A stretch of 64,000 nucleotides of DNA from Streptosporangium brasiliense (GTDB taxonomy: Bacteria > Actinomycetota > Actinomycetes > Streptosporangiales > Streptosporangiaceae). Every line of letters starts with the position of its first letter. Within the stretch, counting starts at the first letter, position 1. The notes beneath the pieces were generated by a model, which was not told the DNA's origin, ran no database searches, and worked only from the letters and a program-made list of their open reading frames with translations. The stretch lies in contig NZ_JAUSRB010000002.1 of assembly GCF_030811595.1 (NCBI RefSeq), forward strand, positions 3,720,001 through 3,784,000. Direction: 5' to 3'. Of the stretch, positions 33,757 through 41,729 are shown in pieces. The translations under genes and the position numbers were made by a program.

Positions 33757-34329
33757 TTATCGGGCGCGGCGGCGGCCGCCGCGGCGTGGGGGGAGGGGGG
33801 TCTGGGCGTGGAGGGTGTCGCGGCGTTGTCCGCCGTGCTGTTCGAGGTGGGTGATGACGCGGCGGAGGGTGTCGGCGAGGTGGCGGGTCTCGCCGGGGTC
33901 GAGGGGGGCGACGACGAAGGCTTCTTCGTCGTTGAAGGCGGGGAAGAGGGTTTCCATGAGGGCGCGGCCCTGAGGGGTGAGGCGTAGGAGGGCGAGGCGG
34001 CCGTCGCCGGGGTGCTGACTGCGTTGGGCGAGGCCGCGGGATTCGAGGGTTTTGATGATGCCGGTGAGGGTGCCTTTGGAGATGCCGGCCTCGGCGGCGG
34101 CGTGGCGGGTTTCGATCTCCTCCCAGATCCAGATGACCCAGAGGACGACGAAGGCGCTCCAGGTGAGGTCGGCGGTGCGGAGGGCGGAGTTCTCGAGGTG
34201 CTGGCGGACGGCGGTGGCGGCGCGGTAGAGGTTGGAGACGGCGGCGAGGGCTTCGCGGTGGACGGGGATCGGTCCGAGGCGTTGGTTGACCGCGTGTTCG
34301 GTCTCGGTGAGTGAGTAGTGCGCGGGCAC
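33757..34329 (-). CDS. MarR family transcriptional regulator
   Basis: A 190-residue MarR regulator with an N-terminal extension: ALAAVSNLYRAATAVRQHLE, LTWSAFVVLWVIWIWEEIET, RHAAAEAGISKGTLTGIIKT (recognition helix), LESRGLAQRSQHPGDGRLAL (wing), LRLTPQGRALMETLFPAFND. The C-terminus is basic and repetitive (PLPPRRGGRRRAR). GTG 34329 has AAGGAG 5 nt upstream. Its codon use is as GC-rich as its neighbours'. No obvious target gene is attached. Confidence 0.88.
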   Translation of the reverse strand: MPAHYSLTETEHAVNQRLGPIPVHREALAAVSNLYRAATAVRQHLENSALRTADLTWSAFVVLWVIWIWEEIETRHAAAEAGISKGTLTGIIKTLESRGLAQRSQHPGDGRLALLRLTPQGRALMETLFPAFNDEEAFVVAPLDPGETRHLADTLRRVITHLEQHGGQRRDTLHAQTPLPPRRGGRRRAR

Positions 34330-34565
34330 TCATGCTCCTTCGGCGTCGAGCGGCGGCGGGCTCGCGCGGGAGCCCGCGGACTCGCGCGAGCCCGCGGGCC
34401 CGGCGGCACCGGGCTCCCGCGGGGACGGATCTTCGCCCCTGCTCATTTGTACACTTACGACCTGGCCCCGCGCGCCTCTACGGTCCTGGTCCGCGCCCGC
34501 CCGCGCGGTCCGGGCGTCCGGCCGCCGTCACGGGGTGGCGGGCGGGACGGCGGGACGCGTCCCCC

Positions 34566-35798
34566 TCAGCCGCCGACACCCACGCGGGCGCGGGTGTGGG
34601 TGCGGTGCGGGTGCGACCACCGGTAGAGGTCGTCCCGGATGAGGCGGAGCTCCTCAAGGGCCCGGCCCGCACCGGTCTGACGCGACATGGTCAGGGCCTG
34701 GCGGGCGACTCCGGCCGAGCGCTCGCCCTCGTGCGCGTCGGCGTAGGCGTGGGCGAGACAGGCCATGTTGTAGGCCGTGAGGTAGTTCGACGGAGCCTCC
34801 GAGAGGTCCCGCTCCAGGATCTCTATCGCGTCGGCCGGATGGTGGAGCTGGATGAGGCATCCGGCGGCCAGGGCGTTGTGGACCCAGGCGGGGTAGTCGA
34901 ACGTGATGGGAACGTCGTCCTTCGGACTCTCCTGGGGCGCCTCCGCCGACTCCTCCAGGCGGCGGTGACACATGTCCTCGGCCCCGGCCATGGCGTGGCC
35001 CTGCGCCTCGTGCCGGCGGGCCATCGCCTCCAGCGGCGGCGGGGAGAGCACGTGCTCGCGGGCGGCGACGGCGAGGTCGATCACCTGCTCGGGGTTGCCC
35101 CGGGTGTCTTGCAGGCCGGCCCGGCGGGCGAGCGTGTAGGCCACCAGCCGTTCGTCCCCGGCCTGGTGCGCCGCCAGCAGGGCGCGGTCCGACCAGGCCA
35201 GCGCCTCGGCGAGGTTGCCGCCCTCGTAGTGCATGCGGCTGATCAGTTCGGCGTCCTGTGAGCTGAGCAGGAGCAGCGACTGGCGGATGTCCGACCTGGC
35301 CTCGCGGTGCAGCGCGTCGATCGTGGCGAAGACAGGGGACAGGGCGTTGATCGTGCGGGCCGGGCGCAGGTCCGGCCGCGAGTACGCGCGCAGGACGGTC
35401 CGGAAGTAGGCCGCGGTCTGCTCGTCGGTCCGCCGGGGGTCCTCGATCGCCCGGCCGGTGCGCTCCTCGTCCTCGGCCGAGAACGTCCCCGCCATCAGCG
35501 GGATGCCGGTCAGGTGGTGCCAGAGGGTCGTGCCCGCCGCCTCGCCGCTGAACAGCTCCGCCTCGTTCATGCCGAACGCCCGGCAGAACAGCTCCGAGTA
35601 CAGCTCGTCGGGCCGCTGCTCTCCGGCCTCCCAGGCGCGGATCATCTCCGTGAGCCTCTCCTGGCTGGGCAGCCGGTCCCGGGCCGTGTCGTCGGCGACG
35701 TCGGTCAGCTGCCTGCTGAGGTCCTGCCGGCTCCACAGGCGGCCACGCCGCCAGGCGCGCATGCGGGCGGCCCAGGTCGGAATGTCGATGGCAACCAT
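34566..35798 (-). CDS. XRE-type regulator with TPR-like repeats, downstream of the lanthipeptide genes
   Basis: A 410-residue protein. The N-terminal helix-turn-helix reads IPTWAARMRAWRRGRLWSRQ with DRLPSQERLTEMIRAWEAGE (residues about 5-70). The rest is a helical tetratricopeptide-type array, for example GGNLAEALAWSDRALLAAHQ and NYLTAYNMACLAHAYADAHE. Large XRE-TPR proteins in actinomycetes often control secondary-metabolite genes or sense peptides. ATG 35798 has GAGAGGA 7 nt upstream. It is on the same strand as the lanthipeptide operon but beyond a hairpin at 35968-35998, so it probably has its own promoter. Confidence 0.82.
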   Translation of the reverse strand: MVAIDIPTWAARMRAWRRGRLWSRQDLSRQLTDVADDTARDRLPSQERLTEMIRAWEAGEQRPDELYSELFCRAFGMNEAELFSGEAAGTTLWHHLTGIPLMAGTFSAEDEERTGRAIEDPRRTDEQTAAYFRTVLRAYSRPDLRPARTINALSPVFATIDALHREARSDIRQSLLLLSSQDAELISRMHYEGGNLAEALAWSDRALLAAHQAGDERLVAYTLARRAGLQDTRGNPEQVIDLAVAAREHVLSPPPLEAMARRHEAQGHAMAGAEDMCHRRLEESAEAPQESPKDDVPITFDYPAWVHNALAAGCLIQLHHPADAIEILERDLSEAPSNYLTAYNMACLAHAYADAHEGERSAGVARQALTMSRQTGAGRALEELRLIRDDLYRWSHPHRTHTRARVGVGG

Positions 35799-35967
35799 CG
35801 GTGCATCCTCTCGATGTGTGGGCAGGAACCGACATTCCGCCCATACAGGACATCCGCTCCCATTCTCCTATGGACGTTGCGTGCCGTCCTCATAAGGATG
35901 CTAAAAACTCCGGCGGCCGCCTTGACCGTGATCTGGTCTCCGGCGCGGCCGGGAGCGATCACGGGGA

Positions 35968-35998
35968 GCCCTGCCCGTCCGGTGCGGGCGGGCAGGGC
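35968..35998. terminator. hairpin after the lanthipeptide precursor gene
   Basis: Perfect 10-bp arms GCCCTGCCCG (35968-35977) and CGGGCAGGGC (35989-35998), loop 11 nt, about 30 bp past the precursor stop on the minus strand. Confidence 0.7.
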
Positions 35999-36003
35999 CC
36001 TGA

Positions 36004-36047
36004 TCTCGGTTGTCGGTGCGGAAGCGTCTCAGTTGTCGGTGCAGAAG
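36004..36047. repeat. 23-bp direct duplication at the precursor 3' end
   Basis: Segments 36004-36024 and 36027-36047 differ at two positions. The second (gene-proximal) copy encodes the end of the precursor with its stop; the first is the downstream copy, out of frame. Confidence 0.9.
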
Positions 36048-36139
36048 AGATGGATACGGCAGTTCGTCAGCCGGGCCGCCTCGGTGGCGGCCGGCTCACG
36101 CTCCTCCAGGCCCTGGAGGTCCTGAACGTCGAAGGACAT
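36029..36139 (-). CDS. lanthipeptide precursor peptide (LanA), 36 residues
   Basis: A very short gene 16 bp downstream of the synthetase, with a strong ribosome binding site (GGGAGGTGAG, 7 nt before ATG 36139). The leader has FDVQDLQGLEERE, matching the ILxLQxLE-type recognition helix of class III/IV leaders, and is acidic. The putative core is about LTNCRIHLFCTDN, with Cys27 and Cys33 and Thr at 19, 25 and 34 but no Ser downstream of residue 2. The usual SxxSxxxC labionin motif is absent. Rings from Thr25 or Thr19 to the cysteines are possible but not predictable here. No export or protease gene is adjacent. Confidence 0.85.
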   Translation of the reverse strand: MSFDVQDLQGLEEREPAATEAARLTNCRIHLFCTDN

Positions 36140-36155
36140 GGTCTCTCACCTCCCT

Positions 36156-39100
36156 TCACGGGTTCCACGGCCGCGCCGGGCGCGGCACCGTCGCGGTGGA
36201 GCCGCCGCCTCCCGGGGGAGGGCGGCGGGTCCGGGAGGGGTGATCCCGGCCGGCCGCCATGACGTCGTCGAGCATCCACAGCCGCGCGCGCCGGTGACGG
36301 AGCCGGATGAGGAAGGCGACGACGCCCGCCGTACCGCCGAGGAACGTGGGGGTGACCGTGGAACCCGGGCCGGGGACCAGGAGCCTGCCGAAGCGGTGCA
36401 CGGCCCTGGCCTCCAGGCAACCGGCCAGGTCCTCCGCCCACCGGTGGTAGCGGTCGTCGGCCGTGAAGTCGGCCATGTCGAGAAGGAACTCCCCCTCGCC
36501 GGGGAGGCCGTGGCACGGCACCGGACCCGTCTGCCACCGGGTGCGGTGGACCGCGACCGCGGCCCTCTCCGCCAGCAGCAGCGCGACCGGGTCACCGGTG
36601 ACGCTCCAGTAGCGGATGAGGAAGGAGCCGATCCCCGACGACCCGCTGCACCAGTGGGGCCGGCGCGGGCGGACCGTCTCCGGCGCGTCCGACAAGACCG
36701 GCCACCACGCGGTGTCGCCGTCGAGGTCGGCGTGCTCGTAAAGGGTGTCGGCGACCTCGCGCGCGCTCGCCGTCCACTCCGGGCGGCCCAGGGCGGCGCC
36801 CGCGTAGAGCAGCGCCGTGCCGACGCCCGCGATGCCGTGCGCGAAGCCGAGGTGGCCCGCACCGACGAGGCCGGAGTCGAACGACTCCGGGGTGGTCCAC
36901 CTGGGGCGCCCGTCCCGGTAGGACCGCGCGCGGTGGAGGTTCTCGAACGCCTCCGCGGCCCGCTCTCGGAGCGCGGGCTCCCCGGACCGGAGCGCGAGGT
37001 GGAGAAGCGCCATGCCGCAGCCGGCCAGGCCGTGCGTCACGTCGGGGTTCGGGTGATCCGTCGGCAGCCGGCCCGCCGCCCACAGGGCGAACTCCCTCAT
37101 CCCGTCGTCGCCGCCGGCCTCCGCCGCGTCGTAGAGCGCCCAGACGGCCCCCGACCGGCCGAAATACAGGCCGGGAGGCCAGAGGTCCTCGCCGGTGAGG
37201 CGGTCGCGGAGCCATCGGGCGGCGGCGGCGGCCGTACGGTCGAGGCCGTTCCCGCCCCCGCCCCCGCTCCCGGCTCCGGTGGGCGAGGCGCCGTGCCCGG
37301 TGAGCGAGGCGAGCGTCAGGACGGCGAGGATCCCCGCCGCGCCCCCGTTCACCGAACACGGGTCCGCCTCGACCCCGTCGACGACGTTCGGCCACGGAGA
37401 GGGGCTGCCGTCGCGGGTGTCGGCCGTCTCCACCAGGCGCGCGAGTCCGCCGGCGACGAGGTCGCCGGACCTCGACGGCACCCGGTCCGGCTCCTCGGCG
37501 GGGTCGGACGGGCCGCCCGGCTCCGGCGCGGGGGCGGGGGCGGGCGGGCCGCCAGGTTCTTCGGTGGGGGCGGGCGGGCGGCCGGGCTCCAGCGCGTCCA
37601 GGAACTCCTCGCACCTGTCGAGTGACCAGCGCCGCTCCGGCTCGCCCATCAGCCCCGCCACGAGCGGGCGCAGCAGGGCCAGCGTGGGGTTGGCGGCGGC
37701 GGCCTCGGCGACGTGGCACAGGACGCGCCGTCCGCGTGCCGGTCCCGTGACGTCGTCCTCCGCGAGCGCCGGGTCGGCGCCGACCGCGAGGAAGTATGCC
37801 GTCGCGCCGAGGGCGTAGAGATCGGCGGAGCCGTCCGGAGCGGGCCGGAACCTGCCGCTGTGGGGCGACAGCTCCGGCGCCAGGTAGCCAGGGGTCCCGC
37901 CCACCATGACGACGCTCCCCGGCGGGACCGCGTGTTCGAGGTCGACGAGGCGGATGTCGCCGCCGGGCAGGAGCATCACGTTGTCCGGTGAGAGGTCGCT
38001 CAGGACGTAGCCATGGCGGTGAACGGCCCGGACCCCCTCGACGAGGCGGCGGACGACGGGCAGGACCTCCGCCGCCCCGTTCCCGAAACCGCTCCGGCCC
38101 AGGGGGCTGGCGCGCTCCTGCGACCACCGCCGCAGCGTGATCCCGGGCACGAGCTCCTCGGCGAGGAAGACGTGTCCTCCCTGCTCGAAGAGGTCGACCA
38201 CGGCCGGCACGACGCCCGTGACGGCGAGGGCCTCCAGGCAGGACCGCTCGGCCGCCACGCGGTCCCGGGCGTCCCTGCCGCTCAGGTCGGAGCAGGCGTG
38301 GGGACGTCCCTCCTTGACGACGACCTCCGCGCCGGTCTCGGTGTCCTCTGCGAGGTAGACGCCGCCCCGGTTGGCGTGCCGTACGGCCTCGCGGACGACG
38401 TAGCGGCCCTTCAGCACGACGGCGGACGGCCGCGCCGAGGGAGGGGACGGCTCGGAAGGGGGCGTCGCGGGCGCGGCCGCCGTCAAAGGAGAGGGCGCCG
38501 CAAAAGGAAGGGCCGCCGTCAAAGAAGCGGGCAACGCAGAAGGAGCGGGCGTCGCGGAAGGAGGGGCCGCCGTCAAAGGAGCGGACGTCGCGGAAGGAGC
38601 GGGCGTCGCGAAAGGGGAGGTCGCGAAGGGCGGCGGCGAGAACCGCGGCAGCCGCTCGTCGCGGACCAGTTCGCCGCCCGGCGCGCGCAGACGGACCTCG
38701 TAGAACCCGTCGTTGCCGAGCACCCGGTGCCCGCCGAAGGCGCCGTAGCGGTAGTGCACGATTCCCCCCACCCGGTAGGGACGGTCGGTGAGGATCGCCG
38801 GGCCGGGGAGCCCCAAGGTGGCCTCGTCGAGGAGGGCGGCCAGCCGTGCCGACCCGTCGTCGTCGAGCGGATAGGCGGTGACGAACTTCCCCGCGTGGGC
38901 GCGGGGGCAGTGCGGGGTGAGGAGGTCCCAGTAACCGCTCAGGCGCGTGGGGAACTTGAACGCGCAGCCCGCCTCGATGAGCACCGGGGCGGCGCGGGAC
39001 AGCACGACGGGGGCGGAGAGCATCGTCGCCGACAGGTGCAGCTTCCACCCCTGCGGAGGCATCGGATAACCGTCCGGGGTGACCCCGCACCAGAATTCCC

Positions 39101-39194
39101 CGTCGTCGACCGACCAGCCATGAGCCCCCGCCCGCCTGAGTCCGGCGATCACGATGTCGCGCAGAAGGGCTCTCTCACCCGAATGAATTTCCAC
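36156..39194 (-). CDS. three-domain lanthipeptide synthetase (LanL-like)
   Basis: A 1012-residue enzyme that phosphorylates, eliminates and cyclises a precursor peptide. N-terminal lyase domain (about 1-210; QGWKLHLSATMLSAP, FKFPTRLSGYWDLL). Ser/Thr kinase (about 260-530; GRYVVREAVRHANRGGVYLA, VVVKEG, YVLSDLSPDNVMLL, IRLVDLEHA). C-terminal LanC-type cyclase (about 590-1000). The zinc ligands of LanC and class IV LanL are present: Cys849 in PHWCSGSSG and Cys894-His895 in VPCHGLPGEG. Class III LanKC cyclases lack them, so class IV is favoured. Pro/Ala linkers lengthen it. GTG 39194 has GGAAGGGG 7 nt upstream; ATG 39215 has none. Confidence 0.93.
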   Translation of the reverse strand: MEIHSGERALLRDIVIAGLRRAGAHGWSVDDGEFWCGVTPDGYPMPPQGWKLHLSATMLSAPVVLSRAAPVLIEAGCAFKFPTRLSGYWDLLTPHCPRAHAGKFVTAYPLDDDGSARLAALLDEATLGLPGPAILTDRPYRVGGIVHYRYGAFGGHRVLGNDGFYEVRLRAPGGELVRDERLPRFSPPPFATSPFATPAPSATSAPLTAAPPSATPAPSALPASLTAALPFAAPSPLTAAAPATPPSEPSPPSARPSAVVLKGRYVVREAVRHANRGGVYLAEDTETGAEVVVKEGRPHACSDLSGRDARDRVAAERSCLEALAVTGVVPAVVDLFEQGGHVFLAEELVPGITLRRWSQERASPLGRSGFGNGAAEVLPVVRRLVEGVRAVHRHGYVLSDLSPDNVMLLPGGDIRLVDLEHAVPPGSVVMVGGTPGYLAPELSPHSGRFRPAPDGSADLYALGATAYFLAVGADPALAEDDVTGPARGRRVLCHVAEAAAANPTLALLRPLVAGLMGEPERRWSLDRCEEFLDALEPGRPPAPTEEPGGPPAPAPAPEPGGPSDPAEEPDRVPSRSGDLVAGGLARLVETADTRDGSPSPWPNVVDGVEADPCSVNGGAAGILAVLTLASLTGHGASPTGAGSGGGGGNGLDRTAAAAARWLRDRLTGEDLWPPGLYFGRSGAVWALYDAAEAGGDDGMREFALWAAGRLPTDHPNPDVTHGLAGCGMALLHLALRSGEPALRERAAEAFENLHRARSYRDGRPRWTTPESFDSGLVGAGHLGFAHGIAGVGTALLYAGAALGRPEWTASAREVADTLYEHADLDGDTAWWPVLSDAPETVRPRRPHWCSGSSGIGSFLIRYWSVTGDPVALLLAERAAVAVHRTRWQTGPVPCHGLPGEGEFLLDMADFTADDRYHRWAEDLAGCLEARAVHRFGRLLVPGPGSTVTPTFLGGTAGVVAFLIRLRHRRARLWMLDDVMAAGRDHPSRTRRPPPGGGGSTATVPRPARPWNP

Positions 39195-39603
39195 GCGAGT
39201 TCCCCTTCCGGCCATGGTGCGCTGCGCCGCCTGGCGACAGGATCGCCCATGACTGCCGTCAATGACAGGTAGTTTTCCGGTCTGCCAAGTCAGTGACAGT
39301 TATTTCGCTCTGGTTTTCACCCATAAATATGCTTAAATTTGTTTGCGGGAATCCTGGATTCCCGTCGATCGCGGGACGCCTGCGGGTGTCCCGGTTGCGC
39401 GGTCCGGCCGGAACACCCGGTGGGAGGTGTGGGGCCGCCGGGAGGGCGTTCCTCTGACGCGGACGGCTGTCGTAAAATGCTGAATTCGCCTCACGTGCTC
39501 ACGGGAGTGACCGCCCAACGTGTGCGTTAGAAGGTAATTGTCCGGATTATCAGCGAGAAACGCGGAACGGCCGAGCTGTTCGACAGGCCATCGGGGAGTG
39601 AGC
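39195..39603. other. 409-base divergent region between synthetase and XRE gene
   Basis: The region is AT-richer, especially 39270-39360, and must hold promoters for both genes. I found no further precursor-like open frame with a ribosome binding site in it on either strand. Confidence 0.5.
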
Positions 39604-40527
39604 ATGAGCACGGAGCATGCCGAAGGCGGCGTGGCGCGTGGTGGCGTCCTCACCGGAGTCGGTGGCGGGCCCGGTGGCGGCCCCACCATCCTGCGGATCC
39701 TGCTGGGTGCCCAGCTCCGGCGGCTGCGCACGGCCCGGGGCATCTCCCGGGAGGACGCCGGATACGCCATCCGCGCCTCTCACGCCAAGATCAGCAGGCT
39801 GGAGCTGGGGCGGGTCGGCTTCAAGGAGCGCGATGTCGCCGACCTGCTGACCCTGTACGGGGTGACCGCCCCCGGCGACCGGGAGCCGATGCTCGACCTG
39901 GCCCGCCAGGCCAACGCCCCGGGCTGGTGGCACAGATACGGCGACCTGCTCCCGAGCTGGTTCGAGGTCTACGTCGGACTGGAGGAGGCCGCCTCGATCG
40001 TGCGGACCTACGAGGTCCAGTTCGTCCCCGGTCTCATGCAGAGCCCCGGCTACGCCCGGGCGGTCATCATGCTCGTGCACGGCGGCGCGTCGGCCGAGGA
40101 GGTCGACCGCCGTGTCGCCCTCCGGATGGCCCGGCAGGAGCGCCTCACCCGGCCGGACGCGCCGACGCTCTGGGCCGTGATGGACGAGGCCGTGCTGCGC
40201 CGCCCCATCGGCGGCGAGCAGGTGCTGCGCGCGCAGGTCGACCACCTGCTGGAGCTCACCGAGCTGCCCAACGTGAGACTGCAGATCATGCCGTTCCACC
40301 GGGGCGGTCACGCGGCGGCGGGCGGGCCGTTCTCCATCCTGCGCTTCCCCGAACGCGACCTGCCCGACGTCGTCTACATGGAGCAGCTCACCAGCGCCCT
40401 CTACGTCGACAAGCTTGAGGAGACCGACCACTACATGCAGGTCATGGACCGCCTGTGCGTCCAGGCGTACTCCGTCTCCGACAGCAAGAGGTTCCTGCGC
40501 GACCTGCGCGCGGAGCTGCCGGGCTGA
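39604..40527 (+). CDS. XRE regulator with Scr1-type (DUF5753) domain
   Basis: A 307-residue protein: helix-turn-helix LRRLRTARGISREDAGYAIR with ASHAKISRLELGRVGFKERD (residues about 35-80), then the Scr1/DUF5753 domain (WFEVYVGLEEAASIVRTYEV, QFVPGLMQSPGYARAVIMLV, LPNVRLQIMPFHRGGHAAAG, DVVYMEQLTSALYVDKLEET). This family is specific to actinomycetes and often paired with a DUF397 protein, which is missing here. ATG 39604 has GGGAGTGAG upstream. It is divergent from the lanthipeptide synthetase and could regulate it. Confidence 0.92.
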   Translation: MSTEHAEGGVARGGVLTGVGGGPGGGPTILRILLGAQLRRLRTARGISREDAGYAIRASHAKISRLELGRVGFKERDVADLLTLYGVTAPGDREPMLDLARQANAPGWWHRYGDLLPSWFEVYVGLEEAASIVRTYEVQFVPGLMQSPGYARAVIMLVHGGASAEEVDRRVALRMARQERLTRPDAPTLWAVMDEAVLRRPIGGEQVLRAQVDHLLELTELPNVRLQIMPFHRGGHAAAGGPFSILRFPERDLPDVVYMEQLTSALYVDKLEETDHYMQVMDRLCVQAYSVSDSKRFLRDLRAELPG

Positions 40528-40664
40528 GCCGGGCCGCCGGCCCCCGGGCTGCTGGCCCCCGGGCCCAGCCGGCCGCCGGGCTGCTGGGCCCCTGGGCTGA
40601 GCCGGGCCGGGCGAAACGGGGCGGGGCCGCCGGGCCGAGCCGGGCCGCCGGGCCGGGCGGGGCG

Positions 40665-41462
40665 TCAGGCCGTCCTGCTGCCGACGCCGCCGAGCACGAT
40701 CATCCGCGTGGACGGCGCGTCCATGCGGGGCCGCCACCGCGTCACGTCGACCAGGCCAGGCTCGACCAGGTCGAATCCGTCGAAGAACGGCAGGATCTCC
40801 TCGTGGCGCCGGAAGTCGATCGTGAGCGGGCCGCCCGCCATCGCCGCCCGCGCCCGCGCGACGGCCTGGGGGTCCCCCTCGGCGCTCGGCTGGGAGATGG
40901 CCAGCATGCTCCCCTCCGCCATGCGCTCGCGGAAGCGGCCGACGATCCTCACCGGCTCCTCCGGGCCGGGGAAGAACTGGAGCACCGCCACGAACAGCAC
41001 CCCGACCGGCTCGGCGAAGTCGATGAGCCGGCCGAGCTCCGGGTGGGCGATGATGTCATCGGTGTCCCGCAGGTCCGCGCGGATGGAGACCACACGGTCG
41101 TCGGTGGCCAGGAGCGCGTCGTTGTGCACCGACACGATGGGGTCGTTGTCGACGTAGACCACCCGCGCCGCCGGGTCGATCCCGCGGGCGATCTCGTGAA
41201 CGTTGGGCGAGGTCGGGATGCCGGTGCCCAGATCGATGAACTGGCGGATGCCGGACCGGGCCATGAACTCGACCACCCGGCTCAGGAACAGCCGGTTCGC
41301 CCGGGCCAGCGGAGGATAGTCGGGGGCCTGGGCCACGAGCATGTCCGCGTACTCGCGGTCGGTGGCGTAGTTGTTCTTGCCGCCCAGGACGTAGTCGTAT
41401 ACGCGCGCCGCATGCGGAGTGGTGGTGTCGATGCCGGCGGGCACTGAATGATCATCCCTCAC
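40665..41462 (-). CDS. SAM-dependent methyltransferase (DUF574 type)
   Basis: A 265-residue methyltransferase of the actinomycete DUF574 family. It has the family opening TTTPHAARVYDYVLGGKNNY, then IRQFIDLGTGIPTSPNVHEI (SAM-binding glycine loop), RVVYVDNDPIVSVHNDALLA, and LTIDFRRHEEILPFFDGFDL. Members are common beside Scr1-type XRE genes and are of unknown target. Start options are GTG 41462 and GTG 41444; neither has a strong ribosome binding site. The stop is separated from the XRE gene by a GC-rich repetitive stretch (40528-40664) that may terminate both. Confidence 0.88.
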   Translation of the reverse strand: MRDDHSVPAGIDTTTPHAARVYDYVLGGKNNYATDREYADMLVAQAPDYPPLARANRLFLSRVVEFMARSGIRQFIDLGTGIPTSPNVHEIARGIDPAARVVYVDNDPIVSVHNDALLATDDRVVSIRADLRDTDDIIAHPELGRLIDFAEPVGVLFVAVLQFFPGPEEPVRIVGRFRERMAEGSMLAISQPSAEGDPQAVARARAAMAGGPLTIDFRRHEEILPFFDGFDLVEPGLVDVTRWRPRMDAPSTRMIVLGGVGSRTA

Positions 41463-41715
41463 GGGGCCGAGTGTATCGACCGTATTTGTGATGATTGGTG
41501 GCTGTTTACACTTCTGTGGCCGACCTTGCTGCGGCATCCGTGCCTGTCGCCGCCCTTGCTACGGCCTCCGTGCCCACGGCCGGGCCCCGTCGGGCTCCGT
41601 CTCCGCAGCCGGTCCCGCCGTGGTCTCCGGGCCCGTGGCCGTTCCCGCCGTGGCCCTTCGGCGGCGGGCGGCACCCCGCGGGGCCTCGACGGCGCCGTCA
41701 GTAGTCCTCAAGCCG
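41463..41715. other. gap between methyltransferase and monooxygenase
   Basis: Contains a direct repeat of CCTTGCT(G/A)CGGC(A/C)TCCGTGCC around 41523-41575 and the 18-bp duplication listed below. A Pro-rich + strand frame here is not convincing as a gene. Confidence 0.5.
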
Positions 41716-41729
41716 TCAGTAGTCCTCAA
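41694..41729. repeat. 18-bp tandem duplication spanning the monooxygenase stop codon
   Basis: GCCGTCAGTAGTCCTCAA at 41694-41711 and 41712-41729. The gene-proximal copy encodes the final LEDY and stop; the other lies directly downstream in the same frame, so readthrough would repeat the ending. Confidence 0.95.

Noticed and set aside
41495..41704. Pro-rich 69-codon + strand frame
   Set aside because: It lies in repeated GC-rich DNA, has no ribosome binding site and matches no family I know.
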